Origin: an uncultured Anaeromyxobacter sp.
Lineage (GTDB): Bacteria; Myxococcota; Myxococcia; Myxococcales; Anaeromyxobacteraceae
NCBI GenBank assembly: GCA_903874275.1
Contig: CAIQRS010000084.1
Location: forward strand, 1 to 64,000
DNA: 64,000 nt
Reading direction: 5' to 3'
This document shows, in pieces, positions 54,382 to 62,561 of this stretch. Positions within the stretch are counted from its first letter, which is position 1, and every line of letters starts with the position of its first letter. The notes beneath the pieces were generated by a model, which was not told the DNA's origin, made no database searches, and saw only the letters and a program-made list of their open reading frames with translations. The position numbers and the translations under genes were made by a program.

Positions 54382-54410
54382 TTGGTGCGCCCCGCCCCCC
54401 GGGTTAGATT
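54382..54410 (+). promoter_or_regulatory. Candidate promoter of the solute-binding protein gene
   Basis: TTGGTG (54382-54387), a 17-base spacer and TAGATT (54405-54410); the ATG is at 54427 behind CGGAGA. Divergent from the MscS-like gene. Confidence 0.4.
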
Positions 54411-54426
54411 CACGGCCGGAGACCGG

Positions 54427-55248
54427 ATGACCCTCTCGACCCTGCTCGCAGCCATCGCCCTCGCCGCCGACCCGGTGGCCTTCGTCGCCGTCGCCCCCGG
54501 CTATCCCGGGACGACCGCCGAGGCCCAGGCGTCCATGGACGCCTTCGCGGCGGCCCTGGCCGCGCAGTCGGGGCTGCCGGCGGGGTCGGTCACCGCCGCC
54601 TACTTCGAGAAGGACCGTCCGGGGGCGGAGCGGCTGCAGAAGCCCGACGCGGCCCTGGGCATGGTCGCGCTCCCGTTCTTCTTGAAGGAGGGGGAGGCGC
54701 TGCGCCTCGAGCCCCGGCTCGGCGCCGCCCAGAAGGGGACGGGCGCCACCGAGGTCTGGGCGCTGGTTGCGAAGAAGGGTCGGGTGAACGGTCCGGCCTC
54801 CCTCGACGGCTGGCAGGTCAGTTCCGTCGCTGGCTACGCCCCGGCCTTCGTCACCGGCACGGCCCTGGCCGGGTGGGGGCGGATGCCTTCGACCGTCAAG
54901 GTCGTGCAGTCGAGCCAGGTGCTCTCGTCCCTCCGCAAGGCGGTCGCCGGCGAGAACGTCGCGGTCCTCCTCGACGGCGCACAGGCCGCCGCCCTGCCCA
55001 CGCTCCCCTTCGCCGCCGAGCTCGAGGTGGTGGCCCGGTCCGCGCCGCTGCCCACCGGAGTGGTGGTGACGGTGGCGAAGCGGCTCACGCCCGAACGCTG
55101 GAAGGCGCTCGAGAAGGGGCTGCGCCAGCTGGGCGATCGCCCGGACGGGGCGGCCGCGCTGGAGGCCATCCGGCTGCAGGGATTCGTCCCGCTCGACTCG
55201 GAACTCCTGGCCGCCGCTCGCAAGGCATACGCGGGCGCGGCGAAGTGA
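54427..55248 (+). CDS. PhnD-like periplasmic solute-binding protein
   Basis: Protein of 273 residues with a weak signal peptide (MTLSTLLAAIALAADP). The pattern of two lobes, DAALGMVALPFFLKEGEALR in lobe I, SLDGWQVSSVAGYAPAFVTG and SSLRKAVAGENVAVLLDGAQ in lobe II, resembles PhnD/SsuA-type phosphate, phosphonate or oxyanion receptors, in which a buried dipole binds the anion. There is no ABC permease or ATPase next to it. The stop overlaps the GTG of the lipoprotein gene (GTGA). The ligand cannot be read from sequence. Confidence 0.6.
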   Translation: MTLSTLLAAIALAADPVAFVAVAPGYPGTTAEAQASMDAFAAALAAQSGLPAGSVTAAYFEKDRPGAERLQKPDAALGMVALPFFLKEGEALRLEPRLGAAQKGTGATEVWALVAKKGRVNGPASLDGWQVSSVAGYAPAFVTGTALAGWGRMPSTVKVVQSSQVLSSLRKAVAGENVAVLLDGAQAAALPTLPFAAELEVVARSAPLPTGVVVTVAKRLTPERWKALEKGLRQLGDRPDGAAALEAIRLQGFVPLDSELLAAARKAYAGAAK

Positions 55249-56039
55249 TCCGCGCCGCCCGGATCGGCTGGCTCGCCGTCCTGCTCGGGGCCGGTTGCGC
55301 CTCGGCGCTGAAGGAGCCGCCGCCCATCGCGACCCTGCAGCGGGAGCCGACCGGGACGGTCCCGGCGAACGCCCTGCTCCAGGAGGCGGCCGAGGAATAC
55401 GAAAAGCGCCCCGACCGGGCCGCGGTCCGTCGCGCCGAGGGGCTCTGCCTCGCCGCCGCGCAGGCCGACGAGTCGCAGGTTGCGGGGCTGGTGTGCGCCA
55501 TCCAGGCCAAGTCCTGGCTCGCCGAGCGGGAACAGGACGTGAAGGTCCGGACCGACCTGGCGGTGAGCGCCGTCCAGGCGGGGCAGTGGTGCCTGCGGCG
55601 GGAGCCCACCTCCGTCCCCTGCAAGTTCTGGCTGGCCGTCGCCCTCGGGCTGCAGGCCAGGGACCGACCGACCACCGTGGAGGACGGCCTCAAGCGGATG
55701 GCCCAGCTCCTTCGGGAGGCGGCCAGCGAGGCGCCGGGCTTCGAGGAGGCCGGGCCGGAGCGGGTGCTGGCGATCCTGCTCGTCCGGGCGCCCGGCTGGC
55801 CCATCGGCCCGGGGGACGACGAGGGGGGGCTGGTCCACGCGCGAAGGGCCGTCGAGCTGCGCCCCGGATACCCCCCGAACCAGCTGGCGCTCGGCGAGGT
55901 GCTCCTCAAGAACGGCCAGAAGGCGAAGGGGAGGGAGGCGCTGCTCCGGGCCGTGGAACTCGCCGGTGGGCCCCCGTGGTCAGGCAACCCGGACGTGACG
56001 ACCTGGGTGGCGGACGCGCAGGCCCTGCTCTCCCGGTGA
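55245..56039 (+). CDS. TPR lipoprotein, TatT-like
   Basis: Lipoprotein of 264 residues: VIRAARIGWLAVLLGAGC ends in a lipobox with Cys18. Helical repeats follow, with VRRAEGLCLAAAQADESQVA, then CKFWLAVALGLQARDRPTTV and HARRAVELRPGYPPNQLALG. The order resembles TatT, a T component of some TRAP transporters, but no TRAP membrane subunits are present. Extra Cys residues in the repeats could form disulfides. GTG start coupled to the binding-protein gene. It probably acts in the periplasm with it. Confidence 0.6.
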   Translation: MIRAARIGWLAVLLGAGCASALKEPPPIATLQREPTGTVPANALLQEAAEEYEKRPDRAAVRRAEGLCLAAAQADESQVAGLVCAIQAKSWLAEREQDVKVRTDLAVSAVQAGQWCLRREPTSVPCKFWLAVALGLQARDRPTTVEDGLKRMAQLLREAASEAPGFEEAGPERVLAILLVRAPGWPIGPGDDEGGLVHARRAVELRPGYPPNQLALGEVLLKNGQKAKGREALLRAVELAGGPPWSGNPDVTTWVADAQALLSR

Positions 56040-56050
56040 AGGCGGACGAC

Positions 56051-58261
56051 ATGTCGACGAGCCAGACCCACACCACCTTCTGCCGGATCTGCGAGTCCCT
56101 CTGCGGGCTCGAGGTCGAGGTGGACCAGGGGCGGGTGGTGAAGATCCGCGCCGACGACGCGCACGTCGCCACCCGCGGCTTCTCCTGCCCGAAGGGGCTG
56201 CGCCAGCAGGAGATCTACTCCTCGCCGGATCGGCTGCTGGTCCCGGAGAAGCGCACCGAGGGTGGATGGGAGCGGGTGGGCTGGGACCGCGCGCTCGGTG
56301 AGATCGGGGCCAAGGTCCGCTCGCTGCGGGCGGCGCACGGCCCGGACAGCATCGCCATGTACGTGGGGACGGCGGCCGGGTTCGGCGTGCTCCACCCGGT
56401 CTTCGCGCAGGGGTTCATGACCGGGATCGGCTCCCGCTCCATGTACTCGTCGTCCACGCAGGACTGCTCCAACAAGTTCGCCGTGGCCCGCGAGGTCTAC
56501 GGCTTCCCCTTCACGCAGCCATTCCCGGACCTGGAGCGGATCCGCTGCCTCATCATCGTGGGGGCGAACCCGGTCATCTCGAAGTGGAGCTTCCTCCAGG
56601 TCCCCAACCCGGCCCGGGCCCTCCAGGCCATCGAGGAGCGGGGCGGGCGGGTCTTCGTGGTGGACCCGCGCCGCACCGAGACGGCGCGGGCAGCCGGAGA
56701 GCACGTCTTCATCCGCCCCGACACGGACGTCTTCTTCTACCTCTCCTTCCTGCGGGAGCTGTTGGCCGCCGGCGTGGACGAGGCGCGGGTGGCGCGCTTC
56801 GCCCGGGGGCTCGACGCGGTGCGGGAGCTGTGTGCGCCCTGGACCCCGGAGCGCACGGCCGAGGTCACCCGCATCCCCCCGGAGAAGCTGCGGGAGATGG
56901 TGGCGGCCTTCCGGTCGGCCGACGGTGCGGCGCTCTATTCCTCGACCGGCGTCAACATGGGGTCGAACGGGTCGCTGGCCTTCTGGCTGCAGGAGGTGGC
57001 GAACTGCGTCTCCGGCAACCTCGACCGGCCCGGCGGCACGCTGGTGGGCAACGGGGTCATCGACTTCGCCGCGTTCGGAAAGAGGACCGGAACCCTGCTG
57101 CGGAACGACCGCTCCCGGATCGGAGATTTCCCCTCGGTGAACGACGCCTTCCCGGGGGGCGTCCTGGCCGACGAGATCCTCACCCCCGGCGACCGGCAGG
57201 TCCGGGCCCTCTTCGTCACCGGGGGCAACCCACTCATCACCATGGCCAACTCCGGTCGGCTGCGCGATGCCTTCCGGAAGCTCGAGCTCCTCGTCACCCT
57301 CGACCTCTTCAAGAACGAGACCGGGTCGATCGCCCACTACGTGCTGCCCTGCACCTCGCCGCTGGAACGCCCGGATCTGCCCTTCATCTTCCCGCTCATG
57401 CTCGGACTTCAGAACAGGCCCTATCTCCAGGCCACCGATGCGCTGCTTCCGCCACCGGGCGACGTCCGGGACGAGGCCTCCATCTACCTGGACCTCTGCC
57501 GGGAGAGCGGAGTCTCGCTCTTCGGATCCCGCATCGCGCAGGGGGTCCTGCAGGCCATGAAGCGGCTCTCGCCTCGCCCCGGGACGCAGCCGGCCCTCCC
57601 GCAGAAGCTCCTGCTCTCGGCGATCCTGCGGGCCACGAAGCAGGGCTCGTTCCGTGCGCTGCTCCGCCAGCGGCACGGGAGGCTCCGCGAGCCCCACCGG
57701 GGAGGGGACTTCCTGGGCGCGCGCGTGGTCACCGACGACCGGCTGGTGGACCTGGCCCCGACGAGGCTGCTCGAGCAGGCGCGCAAGCTCGGAGACGACT
57801 TCGAGCGGGAGCGGGGGCGCCGCGACGTGCTCAAGCTCATCTCGCGGCGGGCCGTGACGACGCACAACTCCTGGACCCACAACATCGCGCCCTTCGCGGC
57901 CCCGGGGACGAACCTGCTCTACGTCCACCCGGAGGACGCGGCCCGGATCGGCGTGGCCGACGGAGCCCTCGCCGACGTCTCCACCAGGGTGGCCACCGTG
58001 CGGCTTCCAGTCAAGTACCTTCTGGACCTCATGCCCGGCACCGTGGCGCTCCCCCACGGGTGGGGGCACCAGCACGCCGAGGGGCTCTCGGTGGCCTCCC
58101 GGACCACGGGGGTGAACGTGAACCTGCTCGCCGCGGACGGCCCCGACGGGATCGAGAGGATGAGCGGAATGGCGCACCTGACCGGATTTCCCGTGGAGGT
58201 TCGGCCTGCTGCCGGCCCCCTCGATCCCCGGAGCTGGTCGGGCATCCCCGCGCCCCGGTGA
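56051..58261 (+). CDS. Molybdopterin oxidoreductase, DMSO-reductase superfamily
   Basis: Large catalytic subunit of 736 residues. Cys11, Cys14, Cys18 and Cys46 form the [4Fe-4S] site at the N-terminus. Cys139 in TQDCSNKFA is the likely Mo/W ligand. GANPVISKWSFLQVPNPARA and VFVVDPRRTETARAAGEHVF are pterin-binding landmarks, and the C-terminal region is a molybdopterin-dinucleotide domain (HNIAPFAAP, GVADGALADV). There is no Tat signal, so it is cytoplasmic, and no Fe-S or membrane partner is adjacent. ATG 56051 follows the lipoprotein gene by 11 bases. The substrate is unknown; the family includes formate, nitrate and thiosulfate enzymes. Confidence 0.87.
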   Translation: MSTSQTHTTFCRICESLCGLEVEVDQGRVVKIRADDAHVATRGFSCPKGLRQQEIYSSPDRLLVPEKRTEGGWERVGWDRALGEIGAKVRSLRAAHGPDSIAMYVGTAAGFGVLHPVFAQGFMTGIGSRSMYSSSTQDCSNKFAVAREVYGFPFTQPFPDLERIRCLIIVGANPVISKWSFLQVPNPARALQAIEERGGRVFVVDPRRTETARAAGEHVFIRPDTDVFFYLSFLRELLAAGVDEARVARFARGLDAVRELCAPWTPERTAEVTRIPPEKLREMVAAFRSADGAALYSSTGVNMGSNGSLAFWLQEVANCVSGNLDRPGGTLVGNGVIDFAAFGKRTGTLLRNDRSRIGDFPSVNDAFPGGVLADEILTPGDRQVRALFVTGGNPLITMANSGRLRDAFRKLELLVTLDLFKNETGSIAHYVLPCTSPLERPDLPFIFPLMLGLQNRPYLQATDALLPPPGDVRDEASIYLDLCRESGVSLFGSRIAQGVLQAMKRLSPRPGTQPALPQKLLLSAILRATKQGSFRALLRQRHGRLREPHRGGDFLGARVVTDDRLVDLAPTRLLEQARKLGDDFERERGRRDVLKLISRRAVTTHNSWTHNIAPFAAPGTNLLYVHPEDAARIGVADGALADVSTRVATVRLPVKYLLDLMPGTVALPHGWGHQHAEGLSVASRTTGVNVNLLAADGPDGIERMSGMAHLTGFPVEVRPAAGPLDPRSWSGIPAPR

Positions 58262-58272
58262 AGACGGGATGC

Positions 58273-58289
58273 CCCCGTACCCGACGGGG
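58273..58289 (+). terminator. Hairpin after the molybdopterin oxidoreductase
   Basis: CCCCGT (58273-58278), loop ACCCG, ACGGGG (58284-58289), eleven bases past the stop. It has no T run but is a plausible terminator before the OmpA-domain gene. The remaining gap to 58441 holds TATACG (58370-58375) without a good -35. Confidence 0.4.
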
Positions 58290-58441
58290 TCCTCCGGCCT
58301 CCGTTTGTGACGCGGCGTGACATTGTGGGTGTGCTGCGCAAATTTGGAGGCGTTTCCCGGCATGTGGGATATACGGTGGGTTCAGATTCCCGCTCGAAGA
58401 GGCGGCCCGAAGCCGCTTTCCATGGGAAGGAGAGCCATCCG

Positions 58442-59449
58442 ATGAAGAGGATTCTTTGCATTGTCGCGGCCGCGGCTGTCGGCCTCACTGCGGGTACGGT
58501 TCAGGCGCAGGGCTTCAAGCCCGACCCGAACATGAACTACCAGGTCCTGGCCCTGCGCGCCGTCGAGACCTCAAGACTCGAGGGGGTCGTGGCCTCGGTC
58601 GATCCGGCCAGCCGCAAGGTCGACATCAAGGGGCCGAGCGGCAGGGTTCGGACCATCAAGGCCGCCAAGAACATCCAGGGGCTCGAGAAGATCAGCGTCC
58701 AGGACACGATCGTCGCCGAAACCTACCAGTCTGCCACGTTCCTGGTGGCCAAGAAGGGCGAGCCCCTCATGGCGCCGGAGGTGGTGAGCGCCTTCCAGGC
58801 GGCGTCCCGGCCCAATGAGGTCATCGAGGCCGGCGAGGTCATTGCCGAGGGGACCGCCACCGTGGCCGCGATCGACAAGACCGCGCAGGTCATCACGTTC
58901 ACCGGCCCCGCGGGCCGCAGCTTCCCGATCAAGGTGGAGAACCCCGTCCTGCTCAGCGGCGTCTCGGTCGGGCAGACCGTCGACTACCGCCTCCTCGAGC
59001 AGGTCGCCTTCGACGTCAAGGTGACGCCGAAGCCGGCCCCGGCGCCGCTCCCGCCGCCGCCCTCGCACGCCAAGGTCGAGGGCAAGAAGATCGTCATCGA
59101 CGACGTGATCTTCTTCGACACCAACAAGGACACCATCCAGGCCAAGTCCTTCGACATCCTGACGGACGTGGCGACCATCATGAAGGCCAACCCGAACTTC
59201 AACGTCCGGGTCGAGGGGCACGCCTCCAAGGATGCGAAGTCGGCGGCCCGCGGCAAGGCCGGCGCCGACTTCAACCTGCGGCTCTCCGATCTCCGCGCCA
59301 AGGCCGTCAAGGCCTACCTGGTGGGCAAGGGCATCGCCCCCGAGCGGCTCGAGGCCGTCGGCTTCGGCTGGAACCAGCCCATCGCGCCGAACGACACGAA
59401 GGAGGGGCGCTACAAGAACCAGCGCGTCGACTTCGTGATCACCAACTAG
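58442..59449 (+). CDS. OmpA-domain envelope protein
   Basis: Exported protein of 335 residues with signal peptide MKRILCIVAAAAVGLTAGTV ending near QAQ. Residues 40-200 contain two repeated beta-rich units (EGVVASVDPASRKVDIKGPS and ATVAAIDKTAQVITFTGPAG) of a DUF-like kind. The OmpA peptidoglycan-binding domain is at 220-335: IFFDTNKDTIQAKSFDILTD, NVRVEGHASKDAKSA, LRLSDLRAKAVKAYLVGKGI, GFGWNQPIAPNDTKEGR and NQRVDFVI. It anchors the envelope to the wall. AAGGAG precedes the ATG. Confidence 0.88.
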   Translation: MKRILCIVAAAAVGLTAGTVQAQGFKPDPNMNYQVLALRAVETSRLEGVVASVDPASRKVDIKGPSGRVRTIKAAKNIQGLEKISVQDTIVAETYQSATFLVAKKGEPLMAPEVVSAFQAASRPNEVIEAGEVIAEGTATVAAIDKTAQVITFTGPAGRSFPIKVENPVLLSGVSVGQTVDYRLLEQVAFDVKVTPKPAPAPLPPPPSHAKVEGKKIVIDDVIFFDTNKDTIQAKSFDILTDVATIMKANPNFNVRVEGHASKDAKSAARGKAGADFNLRLSDLRAKAVKAYLVGKGIAPERLEAVGFGWNQPIAPNDTKEGRYKNQRVDFVITN

Positions 59450-59476
59450 CAGACGGTCGAAGACGCGACACACCTG

Positions 59477-59504
59477 GCGGCCGGCTCCTCAGGGGGCCGG
59501 CCGC
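59477..59504. terminator. Terminator-like hairpin between convergent genes
   Basis: GCGGCCGGC (59477-59485), a 10-base loop, GCCGGCCGC (59496-59504), nine pairs, midway between the OmpA-domain stop and the stop of the DUF481-like gene; no long T run. Confidence 0.5.
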
Positions 59505-59537
59505 TCCTGCTTCCGGGTCCTGGCGCGAGCAGGATGC

Positions 59538-60566
59538 TCAGCGGCGGTAGGTCCAGCCGACGGACAGCGTGAGGCGGTAGTCACTCCTCGACGCGGTCTC
59601 GTCGGGCGGCCGGGTGTCGAAGGTGTACATGAGGTTCATCCCCACGTTGAAGTCCGAGAAGACCTCGTACTTCACCCTGCCGGTCGCCGTTCCGCGCACG
59701 CGCCCGAGGTCGTTCAGGACCGGGAGGAGGGACAGCTCGATCTCGGTGTCGAGCTCGGGGCTGGCGTAGCGGAAGGCCCGCCAGGTGGCGTCGAAGTAGC
59801 CGGCGACGGCGACGTCCGAGCGCACCCCCGAATACTGCTCCCATGCCACGGTGAGCCCCGCGGCCAGCCAGAACTCCATGAAGCTGTTCCGGATCGCCGC
59901 GTAGGCCATGTCGGCGCCGGTCGACAGTCGCAGGTTGAGGCCGAGCTCGGCGTTCTGGTCGAGCCCGCCGAGCAGGCTGACCCGCCAGGGCTTGAAGTAG
60001 TAGCTGCCGGAGAGCGCCAGGGAGTTCTCGGTGGTCGCCGCCACCTGCTCGCTGCCCTGGACGTAGGTGGTGAAGGTCGCGGACGTCCCGAACATCTCCC
60101 CCCGGTAGTCGAAACCGCCGCCTGCCGAGAGAGTCAGGGCCTTGTTCGCCTTGGCGAGGGAGAAGCCCAGATCCGCGTTGGCGCGGACCCGGTTCCAGAA
60201 GCGGTCGTCGACGGGCGTGATGGACACGACCTCGTCCAGCCGCACCGAGCGGGTTCCGACCAGGAGCTCGCCGTCCGCGCCCGCGTGGAGCGGCCCGAAG
60301 TAGGTGGTTCCCGACGAGAACTCGACCGCGAACGGGTAGGTGCTCTCGATCTGCGTCACCCGGAGCCACTCGATGGAGACCCTTCCCATGTCGTCGGTGC
60401 GGAGACCCAGGCGGCCGAGCGACATCTGGAGGATCTCGCCGGGGACGCGAAGGCCTCCACGGAGCGTGACGACGTCGGTCCGATCCCGGGCCTCGGCCCG
60501 CGGGGCCAGCAGGAGCAGCCCCAGACAGGCCACCCCGATCGGGACGGTGAGTGCTCGGCGTGACAT
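59538..60566 (-). CDS. DUF481-like outer-membrane beta-barrel protein
   Basis: Exported protein of 342 residues. The signal peptide MSRRALTVPIGVACLGLLLL ends near ARAEA. A small beta domain follows (TDVVTLRGGLRVPGEILQMS, SVRLDEVVSITPVD), then repeating amphipathic strands from about residue 115 (LTLSAGGGFDYRGEMFGTSA, SLALSGSYYFKPWRVSLLGG) to the aromatic end LTLSVGWTYRR, the layout of the YdiY/DUF481 family. ATG 60566 is used; the frame extends to a TTG at 60608. Its role is unknown; it is convergent with the OmpA-domain gene. Confidence 0.75.
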   Translation of the reverse strand: MSRRALTVPIGVACLGLLLLAPRAEARDRTDVVTLRGGLRVPGEILQMSLGRLGLRTDDMGRVSIEWLRVTQIESTYPFAVEFSSGTTYFGPLHAGADGELLVGTRSVRLDEVVSITPVDDRFWNRVRANADLGFSLAKANKALTLSAGGGFDYRGEMFGTSATFTTYVQGSEQVAATTENSLALSGSYYFKPWRVSLLGGLDQNAELGLNLRLSTGADMAYAAIRNSFMEFWLAAGLTVAWEQYSGVRSDVAVAGYFDATWRAFRYASPELDTEIELSLLPVLNDLGRVRGTATGRVKYEVFSDFNVGMNLMYTFDTRPPDETASRSDYRLTLSVGWTYRR

Positions 60567-60664
60567 GGCGGGGACGGAGACTAGCAGTCGGGGTACCCGT
60601 AGATCCAACTGGCGCGGGCCGACGGCTGCACTAAGATTGATTGTCCTTTTAGGGAGGGGAACGA

Positions 60665-61042
60665 ATGTCCAATTTCTGGGATCTGGCCTGGCTCATCTTC
60701 TCGTCGTTCATCTTCATCTCGTACCTCATCATCCTCTTCCAGATCGTGGTCGACCTCTTCCGCGACCCGGAACTCGGAGGGGGGTCGAGGGCCCTCTGGA
60801 TCATCGGGCTCATCTTCCTGCCCGTATTCACGGCCGTCGTGTACGTGCTGAGCCGCGGGAGGAGCATGTCGGAGCGGCAGCGCGCCAGCGTGCAGAAGGC
60901 CCGCTCGGAGACGGAGAACTACATCCGGGAGGTGGCCGGCAAGTCGCCGGCGGAACAGATCGCCGCCGCCAAGGCCCTGCTCGACGCCGGGACCATCACG
61001 CAGGAGGAGTACGCGAAGCTGAAGGCCAAGGCGCTCGCCTAG
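60665..61042 (+). CDS. PLDc_N-like membrane protein with SHOCT domain
   Basis: Protein of 125 residues with two membrane helices (LAWLIFSSFIFISYLIILFQ, LWIIGLIFLPVFTAVVYVLS) in the arrangement of the phospholipase-D nuclease N-terminal domain (PLDc_N), a charged helix (ETENYIREVAG) and a C-terminal SHOCT domain, EQIAAAKALLDAGTITQEEY, a short oligomerisation motif. GGGAGGGGAA precedes the ATG. A hydrolase gene starts 13 bases downstream, so they are likely co-transcribed. No catalytic residues are present; it may assemble or sense membrane state (inference). Confidence 0.78.
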   Translation: MSNFWDLAWLIFSSFIFISYLIILFQIVVDLFRDPELGGGSRALWIIGLIFLPVFTAVVYVLSRGRSMSERQRASVQKARSETENYIREVAGKSPAEQIAAAKALLDAGTITQEEYAKLKAKALA

Positions 61043-61055
61043 GGAGGATGGCGGG

Positions 61056-62531
61056 ATGACGGCCGGGCTGGTTCGGTGGATGAAGCGCGCGGGAATCCTG
61101 GCGGCCGTCGTGGTCGTCACCCTCTTCGTGGGGCGCATCGTCGAGACGCAGCGCGGGCCGCCGCTCCGCGTGTGGCACACCTACGTGCCGGAGGAGTTGA
61201 CCGTCGACGAGATGGAGCGGACCGATTGGGCCGGGTACGTCAAGGCCGAGGCGGCCCTCTTCGAACGCCTCGGCGCCGAGCTGAAGAGCGGCCTCGAGGA
61301 GGAGGACCGGATCCCGGGCAACCGCTACTTCGACGGTAGCCCGATCTACCCGCCCCGGTTCCAGCAGGACTGGAACCGGTCCTACGTGCTCGAGCCCGAC
61401 GGTCCGCCCCTCGGCGCGGTCGTCTTCCTGCACGGGCTCACCGACTCGCCCTACAGCCTCCGTCACATCGCCCGTCTCTACCGCGCGGCGGGCTGGGTTT
61501 CGGTGGCCCCCCGGCTTCCGGCGCACGGCACCGTTCCGGCTGCGCTGTCCTCGGTGCAATGGGAGGAGTGGCACGCGGCCACCCGGCTCGCCGTGCGGGA
61601 GGCCCGGCGGCGGGCCGGCCCCTCGACGCCGCTGCACATCGTGGGGTTCTCGAACGGTGGAGCGCTCGCGATGATGTACGCGCTCGACGCGCTCGGGGAC
61701 AAGGCCCTGCCGCGTCCGGATCGCCTCGTCCTCATCTCCCCCATGATCGGGGTGACCAGCTTCGCCCGCTTCGCCGGGCTGGCCGGGCTCCCCGCCATGC
61801 TGCCTCGCTTCGCCAAGGCGGCCTGGCTCTCCAACATGCCGGAGTTCAATCCGTTCAAGTACAACTCGTTCCCGGTGAACGGTGCGACCCAGTCCCACCG
61901 GCTGACGCAGGTGCTGCAGGGCCGGATCGCCCGCTACGAGCGCGAGGGGAAGCTTGGGGAGATCGCTCCCATCCTCACCTTCCAGTCGGTTCTCGACTAC
62001 ACCGTCCACACCAAGGCCATCATCGACGCGCTCTACGCCCACCTGCCCAGGAACGGCAGCGAGCTCGTCCTCTTCGACCTCAACCGCGCGGCGCTCTTCA
62101 GCCCGTTGCTCCGGAGCTCGATGGAGACGCTCGTGGAGCGCATGCTCCCGGCCCCGCCGCGGAACTACCGGACCACCATCATCACGAACGGCGGCCCGGA
62201 CGACCGGGAGGAGGTCGCGCGCGTCACCGAGGCCGGCCAGACGACCTCGACCGTCCGGCCGCTCGGGATGTACTACCCCCAGGACGTCTTCTCGCTCTCC
62301 CACGTGGCATTGCCGTTCCCGCCCGGCGACGCGCTCTACGGGCTGCAGCCGGATGGAACGGAAGACTACGGGATCGCGCTCGGCGCCATGGCGGGGCGCG
62401 GGGAGCGCGGGGCCCTCGTGGTGAGCCTGGACGCGCTGCTGCGGGTGTCCTCGAATCCGTTCTTCGCCTACGTCATCGAGCGCGTCGACGAGGGAATCGC
62501 CCCGCGGCGGCCGGCCCCCGCGGCACGGTGA
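61056..62531 (+). CDS. Membrane-anchored alpha/beta hydrolase
   Basis: Protein of 491 residues: one N-terminal membrane helix (RAGILAAVVVVTLFVG), then an alpha/beta-hydrolase fold. VVFLHGLTDSPYS gives the oxyanion hole, GFSNGG the nucleophile Ser, with APRLPAHG just before. The acid is unclear and a late SLSHVALPFPP may supply the His. A substrate-insert region is likely between VLISPMIGVTSFARF and the C-terminus. Resembles serine esterase/lipase proteins of unknown substrate. ATG 61056 is preceded by GGGAGGATGGC. It is convergent with the SulP gene. Confidence 0.8.
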   Translation: MTAGLVRWMKRAGILAAVVVVTLFVGRIVETQRGPPLRVWHTYVPEELTVDEMERTDWAGYVKAEAALFERLGAELKSGLEEEDRIPGNRYFDGSPIYPPRFQQDWNRSYVLEPDGPPLGAVVFLHGLTDSPYSLRHIARLYRAAGWVSVAPRLPAHGTVPAALSSVQWEEWHAATRLAVREARRRAGPSTPLHIVGFSNGGALAMMYALDALGDKALPRPDRLVLISPMIGVTSFARFAGLAGLPAMLPRFAKAAWLSNMPEFNPFKYNSFPVNGATQSHRLTQVLQGRIARYEREGKLGEIAPILTFQSVLDYTVHTKAIIDALYAHLPRNGSELVLFDLNRAALFSPLLRSSMETLVERMLPAPPRNYRTTIITNGGPDDREEVARVTEAGQTTSTVRPLGMYYPQDVFSLSHVALPFPPGDALYGLQPDGTEDYGIALGAMAGRGERGALVVSLDALLRVSSNPFFAYVIERVDEGIAPRRPAPAAR

Positions 62532-62534
62532 TCG

Positions 62535-62556
62535 GGCTCAGGCCTCGGCCGGAGCC
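62535..62556. terminator. Hairpin between the hydrolase and the SulP transporter
   Basis: GGCTC (62535-62539) and GAGCC (62552-62556) around a GC-rich loop in the 30-base gap between the two convergent stops; a weak terminator candidate. Confidence 0.35.
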
Positions 62557-62561
62557 GTCGC

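Noticed and set aside
58370-58375. TATACG as -10 of the OmpA-domain gene
   Set aside because: No -35 at a normal distance; kept only as a note.
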